DNA of 64,000 nt from Flavobacterium sp. FEMGT703F (GCA_002786385.1 PGCN01000008.1:62001-126000), one strand, 5' to 3'. Shown: positions 55,304-63,480, numbered from the stretch's first letter. Notes: generated by a model from the letters alone, not told the origin. Numbers and translations: made by a program.

Positions 55304-55349
55304 GGGATAAGGCCCTTCGACAAGCTCAGGGTGACAAAATAAGAGATAA
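55301..55349 (+). repeat. Dispersed repeat, copy A
   Basis: TAAGGGATAAGGCCCTTCGA and following bases to about 55349, with core CCCTTCGACAAGCTCAGGG and a tail of GTGACAAAATAAGAGATAAGG. The first three bases are the stop codon of the adaptor gene. A second copy in the opposite strand direction lies at 59087-59135. Confidence 0.85.
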
Positions 55350-55383
55350 GGGAAAAAAATTCATAATTCATAGATTTAAAAAA

Positions 55384-56970
55384 ATGGCAACAGCAGTCGT
55401 TCAGGAAGATTTGGTTGAATATGGCTTTCGCAGGGTTATTATCACCATTACTGCGGTGCTTTGTGCGCTCTTGGAAATTGTGGACACGACCATTGTGAAC
55501 GTAGCGCTGAACAACATGCGAGGCAGTTTGGGTGCGTCTTTAACCGATGTGGCTTGGGTGATTACCGCTTATGCCATTGCTAATGTCATTGTGATTCCGA
55601 TGACGAGTTGGTTGTCGCAGCAATTTGGTCGAAGAAACTACTTTGCCGCTTCAATTATCATTTTTACGGTAGCTTCCTTTATGTGTGGTAATGCCGATAA
55701 CATTTGGGAATTGGTAGCGTTTCGATTCATACAAGGTTTGGGTGGCGGCGCTTTGTTAGTAACAGCACAAACCATTATAACGGAAAGTTATCCGGTAGAA
55801 AAACGCGGCATGGCTCAAGCTATCTATGGTATGGGTGTGATTGTAGGCCCTACTTTGGGCCCGCCATTGGGAGGTTATTTGGTCGATCATTTTTCATGGC
55901 CTTATATTTTTTACATCAATGTACCAATCGGTATTATTGCAACTCTTTTGACCTTATCGTTTGTACGAAGTCCGAAATACGGCGAAAAACTCAAAGCCCA
56001 TCAAGTGGATTGGATTGGGATTGTTTTGCTGTCGGCTTTTATCGGTTCGCTACAATACGTTTTAGAACACGGTCAGCAGGACGATTGGTTTAACGACGAA
56101 TGGATCATGAGATTATCGGTACTAAGCGTAGTTGGTTTGTTTTTCTTTGTTTGGCGACAGTTGTCTTATGCTTATCCGATAGTAAATTTAAAAGTACTCA
56201 AAGACAGTAACCTGCGTGTGGGCGTGGTGATGAGTTTTATAATGGGATTTGGGTTGTATGGTTCGACTTTCATTATTCCGATTTATACTCAATCTATTCT
56301 AGGTTGGACGGCAACAGATGCCGGATTGTTATTGGTGCCAAGCTCGATTACTGTAGCTATTATGATGCCTTTTATCGGTAAACTGATCCAGCGCGGAGTA
56401 CCACAAACCTACTTAGTGGCCATGGGCTTTTTATCATTCTTTATATTCACCTATTGGATGCACAACATTATGACACCGGATACTGGTGAAGAACATATGT
56501 TTTGGCCGTTAATTGTCCGCGGATTGGGATTGGGACTCTTGTTTGTACCCATAACTACTTTATCGCTTTCGGGTTTGAAAGGCAAAAGCATAGGAGAAGG
56601 AGCCGCTTTTACGGGAATGATGCGACAATTGGGCGGTTCGTTCGGGATAGCCATTATCACGACTTTCTTGGCGCGATTCGGGCAAGAACATCGCGTTAAC
56701 TTGATTGGGTATTTAGATCCTACTCGAGTCGCGGTTCAGGAAAAAATACACGGTTTACAGAACGCCTTTATAGCCAAAGGATACAGCGCTGAAATTGCCT
56801 TGCAAAAAGCCTACAAAGTCATGGAATTGAGTGTTACCAAGCAAAGTACCGTGCTTTCGTATATGGATGTATTCCTGTATTTGGGTGTTTTATTCTTGTT
56901 CTGCATACCCTTTATCTTATTAATCAAGAAAGGTAAAAACAAAGTCAACCCAAGCGAAGCCATGCACTAA
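55384..56970 (+). CDS. DHA2-family (EmrB-like) MFS multidrug efflux permease
   Basis: A 528-residue inner-membrane transporter with about 14 helices, the DHA2 size. LEIVDTTIVNVALNNM at helix 1, LSQQFGRRNYF (motif A), the antiporter motif C GMGVIVGPTLGPPLGGYL and, later, TGMMRQLGGSFG are visible. With the TolC and EmrA-type proteins it forms a tripartite proton-driven efflux pump for hydrophobic compounds. Start ATG 55384 lies 80 bases after the adaptor stop, the gap holding repeat copy A. Confidence 0.93.
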   Translation: MATAVVQEDLVEYGFRRVIITITAVLCALLEIVDTTIVNVALNNMRGSLGASLTDVAWVITAYAIANVIVIPMTSWLSQQFGRRNYFAASIIIFTVASFMCGNADNIWELVAFRFIQGLGGGALLVTAQTIITESYPVEKRGMAQAIYGMGVIVGPTLGPPLGGYLVDHFSWPYIFYINVPIGIIATLLTLSFVRSPKYGEKLKAHQVDWIGIVLLSAFIGSLQYVLEHGQQDDWFNDEWIMRLSVLSVVGLFFFVWRQLSYAYPIVNLKVLKDSNLRVGVVMSFIMGFGLYGSTFIIPIYTQSILGWTATDAGLLLVPSSITVAIMMPFIGKLIQRGVPQTYLVAMGFLSFFIFTYWMHNIMTPDTGEEHMFWPLIVRGLGLGLLFVPITTLSLSGLKGKSIGEGAAFTGMMRQLGGSFGIAIITTFLARFGQEHRVNLIGYLDPTRVAVQEKIHGLQNAFIAKGYSAEIALQKAYKVMELSVTKQSTVLSYMDVFLYLGVLFLFCIPFILLIKKGKNKVNPSEAMH

Positions 56971-57003
56971 AACACTCTTTTACAAGTTATTAACAATCTG
57001 CAT

Positions 57004-57031
57004 TGATTTTAGAAACAATTCCCTAAATTTG
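57004..57031 (+). promoter_or_regulatory. Promoter of the small coiled protein gene
   Basis: TTG at 57004-57006 and TAAATTTG at 57024-57031 are spaced by 17 bases; transcription would start near 57038, about 34 bases before the ATG. Confidence 0.5.
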
Positions 57032-57071
57032 GTTAACACTATCAAAACCAACCAACTAAAATCAAATTATC

Positions 57072-57422
57072 ATGGGACTTTTTAATAACAGAGAAAAAAA
57101 ACTCATAACAGAGCTTCACCAAAAGAGCGAAAGTCACCTTAAAGAAATCAGCAAAGAAATTGATGACTTGCTCGAAGACTTGACTACGGACTACAATGAA
57201 AACCAAGAAGTGGTGAGTGAGTTCTCCCATTTTGTTGAAGAACTGCAAACGAAATTAAGTCCGGAAGATGCCAAAAAACTATTAGACTTCTCCTCTCGCC
57301 TAACCAAAGTAAAGCGCTGCGCCAAGAAAGGTGTTGAAGCCATGCGAGAACTAGCCCGTGACCAACGCAAGATTACCCGAGAAACCAGTTTAGAATACCA
57401 AGAGTATTATTACACACGATAA
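57072..57422 (+). CDS. Small helical protein of unknown function
   Basis: A 116-residue cytoplasmic protein, almost wholly helical and charged (EKKLITELHQKSESHLKEI, DDLLEDLTTDYNENQ, RLTKVKRCAKKGVEAMREL) with no signal or membrane segment. It ends in Tyr-rich LEYQEYYYTR. Not recognised. It has its own promoter and terminator, so it is a single-gene unit. Coiled-coil or structural interaction is likely, nothing more can be said. Confidence 0.6.
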   Translation: MGLFNNREKKLITELHQKSESHLKEISKEIDDLLEDLTTDYNENQEVVSEFSHFVEELQTKLSPEDAKKLLDFSSRLTKVKRCAKKGVEAMRELARDQRKITRETSLEYQEYYYTR

Positions 57423-57425
57423 TGC

Positions 57426-57451
57426 AAAGCTCCTTTCGAGGGGCTTTTTTT
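57426..57451 (+). terminator. Intrinsic terminator
   Basis: AAAGCTCCT and AGGGGCTTT pair (one T:G wobble) around a TTCG tetraloop, followed by a T-run. Confidence 0.85.
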
Positions 57452-57477
57452 ATGAGGATGTTGATGACTATGCCTTG

Positions 57478-57570
57478 TGAGGGATAAGGGACTAAGAGAT
57501 GAGAGATAAAAATAATTCAAAAATCATAATTTATTCCGCTGCGCTCTATACCGTTCGGCTGCGCCTCGGG
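57478..57570. repeat. Intergenic stretch with degenerate repeat pieces
   Basis: GGGATAAGGGACTAAGAGAT (57481-57500) matches the flanks of repeat copies A and B but lacks their 20-base core. Further on, GCTGCGCTC and CGGCTGCGCCTCGG (about 57538-57570) resemble GC-rich dispersed repeats seen in Flavobacteria. No gene is seen. Confidence 0.4.
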
Positions 57571-58110
57571 TCATAATTCATCACTCATAATTTTCAAACG
57601 CTCTTCCAGCCACTGCTTCTCCGCTTGCAACATTTCGAGTTTCATTTGCCATTTTACAATTTGAAGCAAATCTTTGAGGGTAACGCCATTTATCGTTTGG
57701 GTGGTAATCCGCTCTAAGTTTTTAGATTGAGGTGTTCCGGTATTGAGATTTTGAGTCTTTAAGTAAGCTAACAACTGTAGGGTTTTGAGTTGGGCTTGGT
57801 GTTTTTGTTCCAAAGGAGCTAATTTCCGTGCCACACGTTCCAGCTGGTAAGCGTTTTCTTGTAACAGCTTTTGCAGTGCTATTTGTAATGATGCTTCTTG
57901 CTTTAACTGGTGTTCGGTTTTAGGAGCCGTTTGTACTGTTATGGTTTTCGCAAACACCATCATATCCCCCAAAACCAAAAAAGCTGAGGCAGGCAAATCG
58001 CGTTGCCCTAGTTCATACATCGACCATTGGCTTCGGCTTACGTTGAGTAACTTTGCAATTTGGTGTTGGGTAAGACCCAATACTTCTCGGGGGTTGAAAC
58101 CTTTTTTCAT
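57571..58110 (-). CDS. XRE-type helix-turn-helix regulator with coiled-coil tail
   Basis: From ATG 58110 the protein is 179 residues. A Cro/C1-type HTH lies at about 7-45: LGLTQHQIAKLLNVSRSQWSMYELGQRDLP. A long helical, Gln/Leu-rich region follows (about 60-175) with no known domain. The longer frame to 58218 adds residues coded across the palindromes and is rejected. Upstream, TTTTGCCACAA motifs form a likely operator for autorepression. Its last codons (MSDEL) lie in repeat-like sequence, so the C-terminus may have been reshaped. Target genes are unknown. Confidence 0.75.
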   Translation of the reverse strand: MKKGFNPREVLGLTQHQIAKLLNVSRSQWSMYELGQRDLPASAFLVLGDMMVFAKTITVQTAPKTEHQLKQEASLQIALQKLLQENAYQLERVARKLAPLEQKHQAQLKTLQLLAYLKTQNLNTGTPQSKNLERITTQTINGVTLKDLLQIVKWQMKLEMLQAEKQWLEERLKIMSDEL

Positions 58111-58474
58111 CTTTTGTGTTTTTGTGGCATTTTTTTCAACAAACAAAAATTTTGCCACAATGTTGTGGCAAAATCTAAAATGATTGATTTTTTTGCCACA
58201 AGGTTTTATGCCCAACACTAAAACTATAAGTACATCCTTAAATTAGTGTTGTATAAAGGTAATTTTTTGAATGATAGCTTTAAAAATTCGTGAAAATCAG
58301 TAAAATCCGTGCCATCCGTAGCCAAAAACTTGGCAACACCTACAGTTACTATGCGCACTTGGCTTTTGAGCGGTAGTTGTAAATTATTTAATTACAGTAC
58401 TTTTTAAACGTTGGAATATATTTTTTAACTTCCCCCCACAAAAAAAATACTTAAAACCTCTAAAGTCAAAGTTT
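58111..58474. promoter_or_regulatory. Intergenic region with repeated TTTTGCCACAA operators
   Basis: This 364-base stretch has no gene. A 26-bp perfect palindrome, ATTTTGCCACAA-TG-TTGTGGCAAAAT, spans 58151-58176; single TTGTGGCA at 58122-58129 and TTTTGCCACAA at 58193-58203 add half-sites. These lie within 95 bases upstream of the XRE start. From 58292 there is a GAAAATCAGTAAAATCCGTGCC repeat, copied near 59052, and a weak GCCAAAAACTTGGC inverted repeat near 58321-58334. No -7 box could be fixed with confidence. Confidence 0.65.
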
Positions 58475-58993
58475 ATGAAGACAACCATTTTATACTTTTT
58501 ATTATTCGTTTCTCTATCAGTATTTAGCCAAGAAAAAAAAATCTACAGAATATATTTAAAAGACAATACAACAATGGATGTTATAAATCCGGTCAAAGTG
58601 ATGAGTAATGTAAACTATACAACTTTAGATGGAAATTCAGGCACAATTGAAAACAACAAGTATTATAACATCCGATTAATTTCAAAAACTAACGATGAAA
58701 ATTATTCCCCAATAAAATATGTTTATTGCGAACTTGTAGGTGTTGACAATAGAAAGCTTTTCAGTATAAAACAAAATTTGAATGTTTTGGTTGATTATGG
58801 AGATAGCGAAAACGAATTTGAAAGTGGTTACATTATTGATGAAAAAAAGGGAAAGGCCAAAACATTTTCCACTATGGTAGAAGCAATGAATTATATGGGA
58901 CAGCAGGGCTGGGAATTTGTTCAAGCCTATACAATCTCGGAACCCACGGGAGGACAAGTTTATAGATGGCTATTGAAAAGAGCTGTAAAATAA
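58475..58993 (+). CDS. Hypothetical exported protein with DUF4177-like C-terminus
   Basis: A 172-residue product with a signal peptide (SVFSQEKK). The central part is AT-rich and polar; the end, about 128-170, MNYMGQQGWEFVQAYTIS followed by YRWLLKR, resembles DUF4177-type C-terminal segments. I do not recognise a function. Codon use is more AT-rich than in the surrounding housekeeping genes, which suggests an accessory gene. Confidence 0.55.
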   Translation: MKTTILYFLLFVSLSVFSQEKKIYRIYLKDNTTMDVINPVKVMSNVNYTTLDGNSGTIENNKYYNIRLISKTNDENYSPIKYVYCELVGVDNRKLFSIKQNLNVLVDYGDSENEFESGYIIDEKKGKAKTFSTMVEAMNYMGQQGWEFVQAYTISEPTGGQVYRWLLKRAVK

Positions 58994-59051
58994 CCCCCCA
59001 TAAGTACCGTTACACAAATAAAAAACTAACAACACAAGATCTCCAATCCTT

Positions 59052-59074
59052 AAAAATCAGTCAAATCCGTGCCT
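59052..59074 (+). repeat. Short dispersed repeat AAAATCAGTNAAATCCGTGCC (copy 2)
   Basis: The segment matches 58292-58313 with about two mismatches. Both copies lie on the plus strand around the hypothetical gene at 58475, about 760 bases apart. Confidence 0.5.
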
Positions 59075-59086
59075 GGCCAAACTTAG

Positions 59087-59135
59087 CTATCTCTTATTTG
59101 GTCACCCTGAGCTTGTCGAAGGGCCTTTTCCCTTA
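59087..59135 (-). repeat. Dispersed repeat, copy B (inverted to copy A)
   Basis: Read on the minus strand it begins at the TAA stop of yaaA (59135-59133), runs through the same CCCTTCGACAAGCTCAGGG core and continues to CAAATAAGAGATA. It matches copy A over about 47 bases with a few differences, so the element lies at a gene's stop codon in both places. Confidence 0.85.
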
Positions 59136-59891
59136 CCTCGTAAACACTAATGTATTCCCCTTACTCAAATTAGCATCAAAAGCGTAGCCTTCATAGTTAA
59201 AGCCTTTTAAATCGTCGAGAGTTTCAGCATTGGTATCTATAATATAACGCACCATCAAGCCTCTCGCCTTTTTGGCAAAAAAGCTGATCATTTTGAGTTT
59301 GCCGTCTTTGTAGTCTTTGAATTCAGGGGTAATTACAGGTACTTTTAACATTTTGGCATCAACAGCACTAAAGTATTCGTTACTGGCCAAATTGAGAAAC
59401 AACTCGTCTTTTTGCAACTCATCGTTCAACGCCTTCGTGATGGTTTTCTTCCAAAACTCGTACAAGTTTTTATTTTTTCCCACAGGCATAGCAGTGCCCA
59501 TTTCCAGGCGATACGCCTGCATTAAATCGAGTGGTTTGAGCAAACCGTACAAACCGGATAAGATTCTAAGTCTTTCTTGTAAAATACTTATTTTATCCTC
59601 CGGCAAAGTGTAAACATCCAAACCGGTATACACATCACCGTCGAAAGCATACACCGCTTGACGTGCATTTTCAGCGGTAAAAGGCAAATGCCAATCCTGA
59701 TTGCGCTGCCAATTGAGTTCCGCCAACTTAGCCGAGATATCCATCAATTCAGACAGTTGGCTAGGCTTTTTCTTTTTTAAAGTATTCTGAATGGTAGCCG
59801 CTTGTTTTAAAAACTGCGGTTCGGTATACGTTGATACCGGAACCGTTTTTTCATAATTCAACGATTTGGCCGGAGAGATAACAATTTTCAT
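59133..59891 (-). CDS. yaaA: Peroxide stress protein YaaA (DUF328)
   Basis: A 252-residue protein with MKIVISPAKSLNYEK at the start, PAFTAENA-like LPFTAENARQAVYAFDGDVYTGL, RILSGLYGLLKPLDLMQAYRLEMG and NLASNEYFSAVD later; these are the core motifs of YaaA, which lowers free iron and DNA damage during peroxide stress. A TATTTTTG -7 box lies on the minus strand at 59919-59912, about 20 bases before the ATG. Its stop is part of repeat copy B. Confidence 0.95.
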   Translation of the reverse strand: MKIVISPAKSLNYEKTVPVSTYTEPQFLKQAATIQNTLKKKKPSQLSELMDISAKLAELNWQRNQDWHLPFTAENARQAVYAFDGDVYTGLDVYTLPEDKISILQERLRILSGLYGLLKPLDLMQAYRLEMGTAMPVGKNKNLYEFWKKTITKALNDELQKDELFLNLASNEYFSAVDAKMLKVPVITPEFKDYKDGKLKMISFFAKKARGLMVRYIIDTNAETLDDLKGFNYEGYAFDANLSKGNTLVFTR

Positions 59892-59911
59892 AGTACTTTA
59901 TTTTAGCGTCT

Positions 59912-59919
59912 CAAAAATA
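59912..59919 (-). promoter_or_regulatory. -7 box (TATTTTTG) for yaaA
   Basis: On the minus strand TATTTTTG matches TAnnTTTG; transcription would start near 59905, about 14 bases before the ATG. A -33 partner is not convincing. Confidence 0.4.
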
Positions 59920-60057
59920 CAAATTCGATGCTGAAATCATCCGGTAAAAAATGAATAGTTTCAATAGTTATATCAACAGAATCGATATTATCAAAATGTT
60001 AATCTGTTTGGCTTACGCTACAGAAAAAGGTATTTTGCCCATTTAAAAAAAACAGCC

Positions 60058-60531
60058 ATGAGAAAAATAATAATCTTACTCCCTATTCTATTTCTTGCGT
60101 CCTGTAAAACCCAAAAAAGCACTCCGGAAATAGCGGTAGCCGAAAAAAGAACGGCAGTCATTGTAAAACCGGAAGCTGTGGCAGCACTCAAAAAAGACAG
60201 AGCTTATGAATTGGGCAAAAGAGTATTGGAAGCCTGCAATACCTCGCGTTTCAAAGTGTTTAACTCAAGCGAAGCAACTCCGAAAGTAATTGCCAATGCT
60301 ACTGCCGAGAAAATTTCTACCACTTGCCAAAAAATCATCTTGCGCAACGGACGATTTATCGACTTAAAATTGGTCGAAATTGTACACAACGAAATCACTG
60401 ACGACTATGTATTTCGATACGATATACAGTACGAAAAACCAATGTTCAAGCGAGAACTCAAAGTTACCATTGATGCCGAAAACAAAGTATCGGCCCTTGC
60501 TACCAAAGAAATTAAAAACAAACCCTTATAA
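60058..60531 (+). CDS. Hypothetical lipoprotein
   Basis: A 157-residue lipoprotein (LFLASCKTQKS, Cys at 16). The mature part has two Cys (LEACNTS, STTCQKI) that could form a disulfide and a C-terminal beta-sheet-rich segment with FKRELKVTIDAENKV. It stands 166 bases from yaaA, head to head, and no family is recognised. Confidence 0.6.
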   Translation: MRKIIILLPILFLASCKTQKSTPEIAVAEKRTAVIVKPEAVAALKKDRAYELGKRVLEACNTSRFKVFNSSEATPKVIANATAEKISTTCQKIILRNGRFIDLKLVEIVHNEITDDYVFRYDIQYEKPMFKRELKVTIDAENKVSALATKEIKNKPL

Positions 60532-60601
60532 CCATTTGTCCTTTTCGCCAAATTATCGTACATTAACACAATTATCACTATAAGCACTTAAACATCAGTC
60601 T

Positions 60602-61579
60602 ATGAATTCACTCTGGGAAAAAATCATTATCGAAACCATACTGAAAAAACCGCGAAAAAAAAGCGGCAAAACCAAAAGCTATTCTAAATACGAATTAGCA
60701 AAGGGCTACCGTGAGTTTATCATCTTGGCCAAAAGAAATTCGAAAGATTTTATTTTGATCACTTTGGGGATTTTTTCAGCTTCTTTCGGATTCAAAGGTT
60801 TTTTGCTGACCAACCACTTTATAGACGGTGGTGCAACCGGTATTTCCTTGTTAATTTCTATTCTAACCAAGATACCGTTGTACATGCTCATCATTGGCGT
60901 TAACTTGCCGTTTGTGATTATGGGATACAGGGTTATGGGAAAAGCTTTTGCCATTAAAACGGCTTTGGCTATTTCAGGTTTGGCCATTTGTTTGGCAACG
61001 GTAACCTTTCCCAATGTGACCAACGACAATCTTCTAGTGGCTGTTTTTGGTGGTTTTTTCTTGGGTGCCGGTATTGGTTTATCGGTTAGAGGCGGCGCGG
61101 TAATAGACGGAACGGAAGTCTTGGCAATATTCCTTAGCAGAAAATTCGGCACTACCATTGGCGATATCATCATTGTTATCAACATACTAATTTTCTCGGC
61201 TGCAGCCTATTTCTTGGGAATTGAAGTTGCATTGTACTCGATGATCACTTATTTAGCCGCTTCCAAAACTTTGGATTTTATAGTAGAAGGTATTGATGAA
61301 TACATCGGAGTAACCATCGTTTCTTCTAAAAGCAACGAAATCCGACAAATGATCATTGAAGTGATGGGCCGAGGCGTTACGGTTTACAGTGGCAAACGTG
61401 GCTATGGCAAACGCGGAGAAACCAAAGAAACCGAAATCATTTATACAGTTATCACTCGCCTTGAATTGAACAAACTCAACACCGAGATCGAAAAAATCGA
61501 ACCCGATGCGTTTGTGGTTATGAATAGCATCAAAGACACCAAAGGCGGTATGATTAAGAAAAAACCCTTAAAACATTAA
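60602..61579 (+). CDS. YitT-family membrane protein with DUF2179 domain
   Basis: A 325-residue protein with about six helices after a basic N-terminal tail of about 40 residues, which is longer than usual. GGATGISLLISILTKIPL marks the YitT (DUF161) core, and GAVIDGTEVLAIFLSRKFG is also typical. The C-terminal soluble DUF2179 domain has MGRGVTVYSGKRGYGKRGET. The family may export a small solute; function is not established. Confidence 0.85.
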   Translation: MNSLWEKIIIETILKKPRKKSGKTKSYSKYELAKGYREFIILAKRNSKDFILITLGIFSASFGFKGFLLTNHFIDGGATGISLLISILTKIPLYMLIIGVNLPFVIMGYRVMGKAFAIKTALAISGLAICLATVTFPNVTNDNLLVAVFGGFFLGAGIGLSVRGGAVIDGTEVLAIFLSRKFGTTIGDIIIVINILIFSAAAYFLGIEVALYSMITYLAASKTLDFIVEGIDEYIGVTIVSSKSNEIRQMIIEVMGRGVTVYSGKRGYGKRGETKETEIIYTVITRLELNKLNTEIEKIEPDAFVVMNSIKDTKGGMIKKKPLKH

Positions 61580-61606
61580 GATAACCTGCTCTTTTCAATT
61601 AAATCT

Positions 61607-62068
61607 ATGAACAAGAAAATACTGTTATTCCTCCTTATTATTACAGCAGTTAGTTGCAAAAAAGACAACATAGAACCGCTCAAACCGAAAGGAAAACCCA
61701 AGCGAGAAATTCCGACTAAAACAACCAATCTTTCCGATTGTTACAAAGCTGATATAGCTGGAAATAGTATCGAACTACAAATTCAAAACAAGGCCGAAGT
61801 AACAACCGGAACTTTGACTTATGCCTTTTCCGGTAAAGAAGTTACTCAAGGAGCTTTCAAAGGAAAATGGGAAAACAATATTTTAGTTGCCAATTACTAC
61901 TATATAGCAAAAGGGAAAAGCAAAGAACGTCAAATAGTTTTTAAACGGATTAACAACGAACTTTTAGAGGGTTACGGTGAACGTAAAACGAATAGTACTC
62001 AGTTTAAAGATGTGACCAAAATAAAATTCAATGAGAATATGCCACTAAAAAAAGTAGTCTGTAATTAG
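61607..62068 (+). CDS. Hypothetical lipoprotein
   Basis: A 153-residue lipoprotein (ITAVSCKKDN, Cys at 17), with a Pro/Lys-rich linker and then a compact domain: CYKADIAGNSIELQI, GKWENNILVANYYYIAKGK, KIKFNENMP, and a final Cys (VVCN). It is not recognised by name. It lies 27 bases after the YitT gene and 2 bases before the hemolysin-III gene, so the three are probably one transcript. Confidence 0.6.
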   Translation: MNKKILLFLLIITAVSCKKDNIEPLKPKGKPKREIPTKTTNLSDCYKADIAGNSIELQIQNKAEVTTGTLTYAFSGKEVTQGAFKGKWENNILVANYYYIAKGKSKERQIVFKRINNELLEGYGERKTNSTQFKDVTKIKFNENMPLKKVVCN

Positions 62069-62070
62069 CC

Positions 62071-62703
62071 ATGAAAGAAAGAGCACAAACCCGACAGGAA
62101 GAATTAGCCAATGCTTTAACACACGGATTGGGCATTGTATTATGTGTTTTGGCTATGCCGGTCGTTTTAACCATTACTTTTAATCAAGCGGATTTGACTT
62201 CTTTTTATGGAATTGCCGCATTTGCTGTGGGTGTATTATTAGTTTACAGTTCATCAACCTTATACCATTTTGTTCAAGAGAAAAAAATTAAAAACATCCT
62301 CAAGATTGCCGACCATATCAGTATTTACTTCCTGATTGCCGGTACTTACACGCCGTTGATGATTAAATATCTTCCGACTTCAACTGCTTTTGTATTTCTG
62401 ACTACCATGTGGTGCATTGTATTGTTCGGCACGCTTTTTAAAATTTTTTTCATCCACAAATTCGAGTGGTTTTCGGTGATACTGTACCTTGCCATGGGTT
62501 GGATGATTGTTTTTGTGATTAAACCGCTGATTCACAATGTGCCTTTGACCGTGTTTTGGTGGATTTTAGGCGGTGGACTGAGTTATACTGTAGGCGTTTA
62601 CTTTTATGTAAAAAGTCATAAACCCTTTTACCACGCTATCTGGCATGTGTTTGTACTGCTGGGCACCATACTTCACTTTGTGGCCATTTGTAAAAGTCTG
62701 TAA
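62071..62703 (+). CDS. Hemolysin III / PAQR-family membrane protein
   Basis: A 210-residue protein with seven helices. EELANALTHGLGIVL, SSSTLYHFVQEKKIKNILKIADHISIYFLIAGTY-type segments and a C-terminal HAIWHVFVLLGTILHF hold the conserved Ser, Asp and His residues of the metal-site PAQR fold. Bacterial members affect membrane energetics or fluidity; true haemolysis is doubtful. It starts 2 bases after the lipoprotein gene. Confidence 0.88.
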   Translation: MKERAQTRQEELANALTHGLGIVLCVLAMPVVLTITFNQADLTSFYGIAAFAVGVLLVYSSSTLYHFVQEKKIKNILKIADHISIYFLIAGTYTPLMIKYLPTSTAFVFLTTMWCIVLFGTLFKIFFIHKFEWFSVILYLAMGWMIVFVIKPLIHNVPLTVFWWILGGGLSYTVGVYFYVKSHKPFYHAIWHVFVLLGTILHFVAICKSL

Positions 62704-62706
62704 GCC

Positions 62707-63480
62707 ATGGAAATATTCATCATTTCCATTACTGCTTTCTTGGTTGCTGTTTTAACCTTTTTTTCCGGTTTCGGATTGGGGACAATCTTAACCCCAGTAT
62801 TTATGATTTTCTTTCCAACCAACATCGCTATTGGCTTAACTGGTGTAGTTCATTTTTTCAACAATGTTTTCAAGCTATTGTTAGTAGGCAACAAAGCTGA
62901 CAAAACGGTAATCTTCCGCTTCGGAATACCTGCCGTTATTGCCGCTGCTTTGGGATCATGGTTACTTTTGAATCTATCCGATACCCAACCCCTATTCAGT
63001 TATACATTGGGCAACAAACTCATTGCCGTATTTCCGGTGAAATTTATCATTGCACTTTTATTGATTGTATTTGCTTGTATTGATCTTATTCCTTATTTCA
63101 ACCGTTTGGAATTTGGAAAAGAAAAATTACCTGTTGGCGGAATCTTGAGCGGTTTTTTTGGAGGCTTAGCCGGAGTTCAAGGTGCTTTAAGAAGTGCTTT
63201 TTTAATTAAGGCAGGATTAACCAAGGAAGCGTTTATAGCTACAACCGTTGTAGTTTCAACTTTAGTAGACATTACCAGATTGAGCATATACACTACCCAA
63301 TTCCATAAAGCCGATCTCACCGAAAACTTACCTTTGGTAATTTGCGCTACTTTATCAGCAATATTGGGTGCTTATCTTGGCAATAGATTATTAAAGAAAG
63401 TAACACTCCAATTTATAAAAACCATTGTTGCTTTGTTACTAATACTTGTCTCAATTGGTTTAGGTTCCGGATTAATTTAA
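62707..63480 (+). CDS. TauE/SafE-family anion permease
   Basis: A 257-residue membrane protein of the TSUP family with about eight helices. FFSGFGLGTILTPVF in the first hairpin and SGFFGGLAGVQGALRSAFLIKAG in the second repeat are the expected glycine-rich loops. Members export or import sulfite, sulfoacetate or related anions; the substrate here is unknown. It is 3 bases downstream of the hemolysin-III gene. Confidence 0.88.
   Translation: MEIFIISITAFLVAVLTFFSGFGLGTILTPVFMIFFPTNIAIGLTGVVHFFNNVFKLLLVGNKADKTVIFRFGIPAVIAAALGSWLLLNLSDTQPLFSYTLGNKLIAVFPVKFIIALLLIVFACIDLIPYFNRLEFGKEKLPVGGILSGFFGGLAGVQGALRSAFLIKAGLTKEAFIATTVVVSTLVDITRLSIYTTQFHKADLTENLPLVICATLSAILGAYLGNRLLKKVTLQFIKTIVALLLILVSIGLGSGLI

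Noticed and set aside
58111..58218. Longer N-terminus for the XRE regulator
   Set aside because: The extra 36 residues are coded by palindromic operator sequence and lack conserved content; the HTH starts soon after ATG 58110.
62071..62703. True haemolysin
   Set aside because: The protein is a seven-helix PAQR-family membrane protein; the name is historical and gives no evidence of haemolysis.
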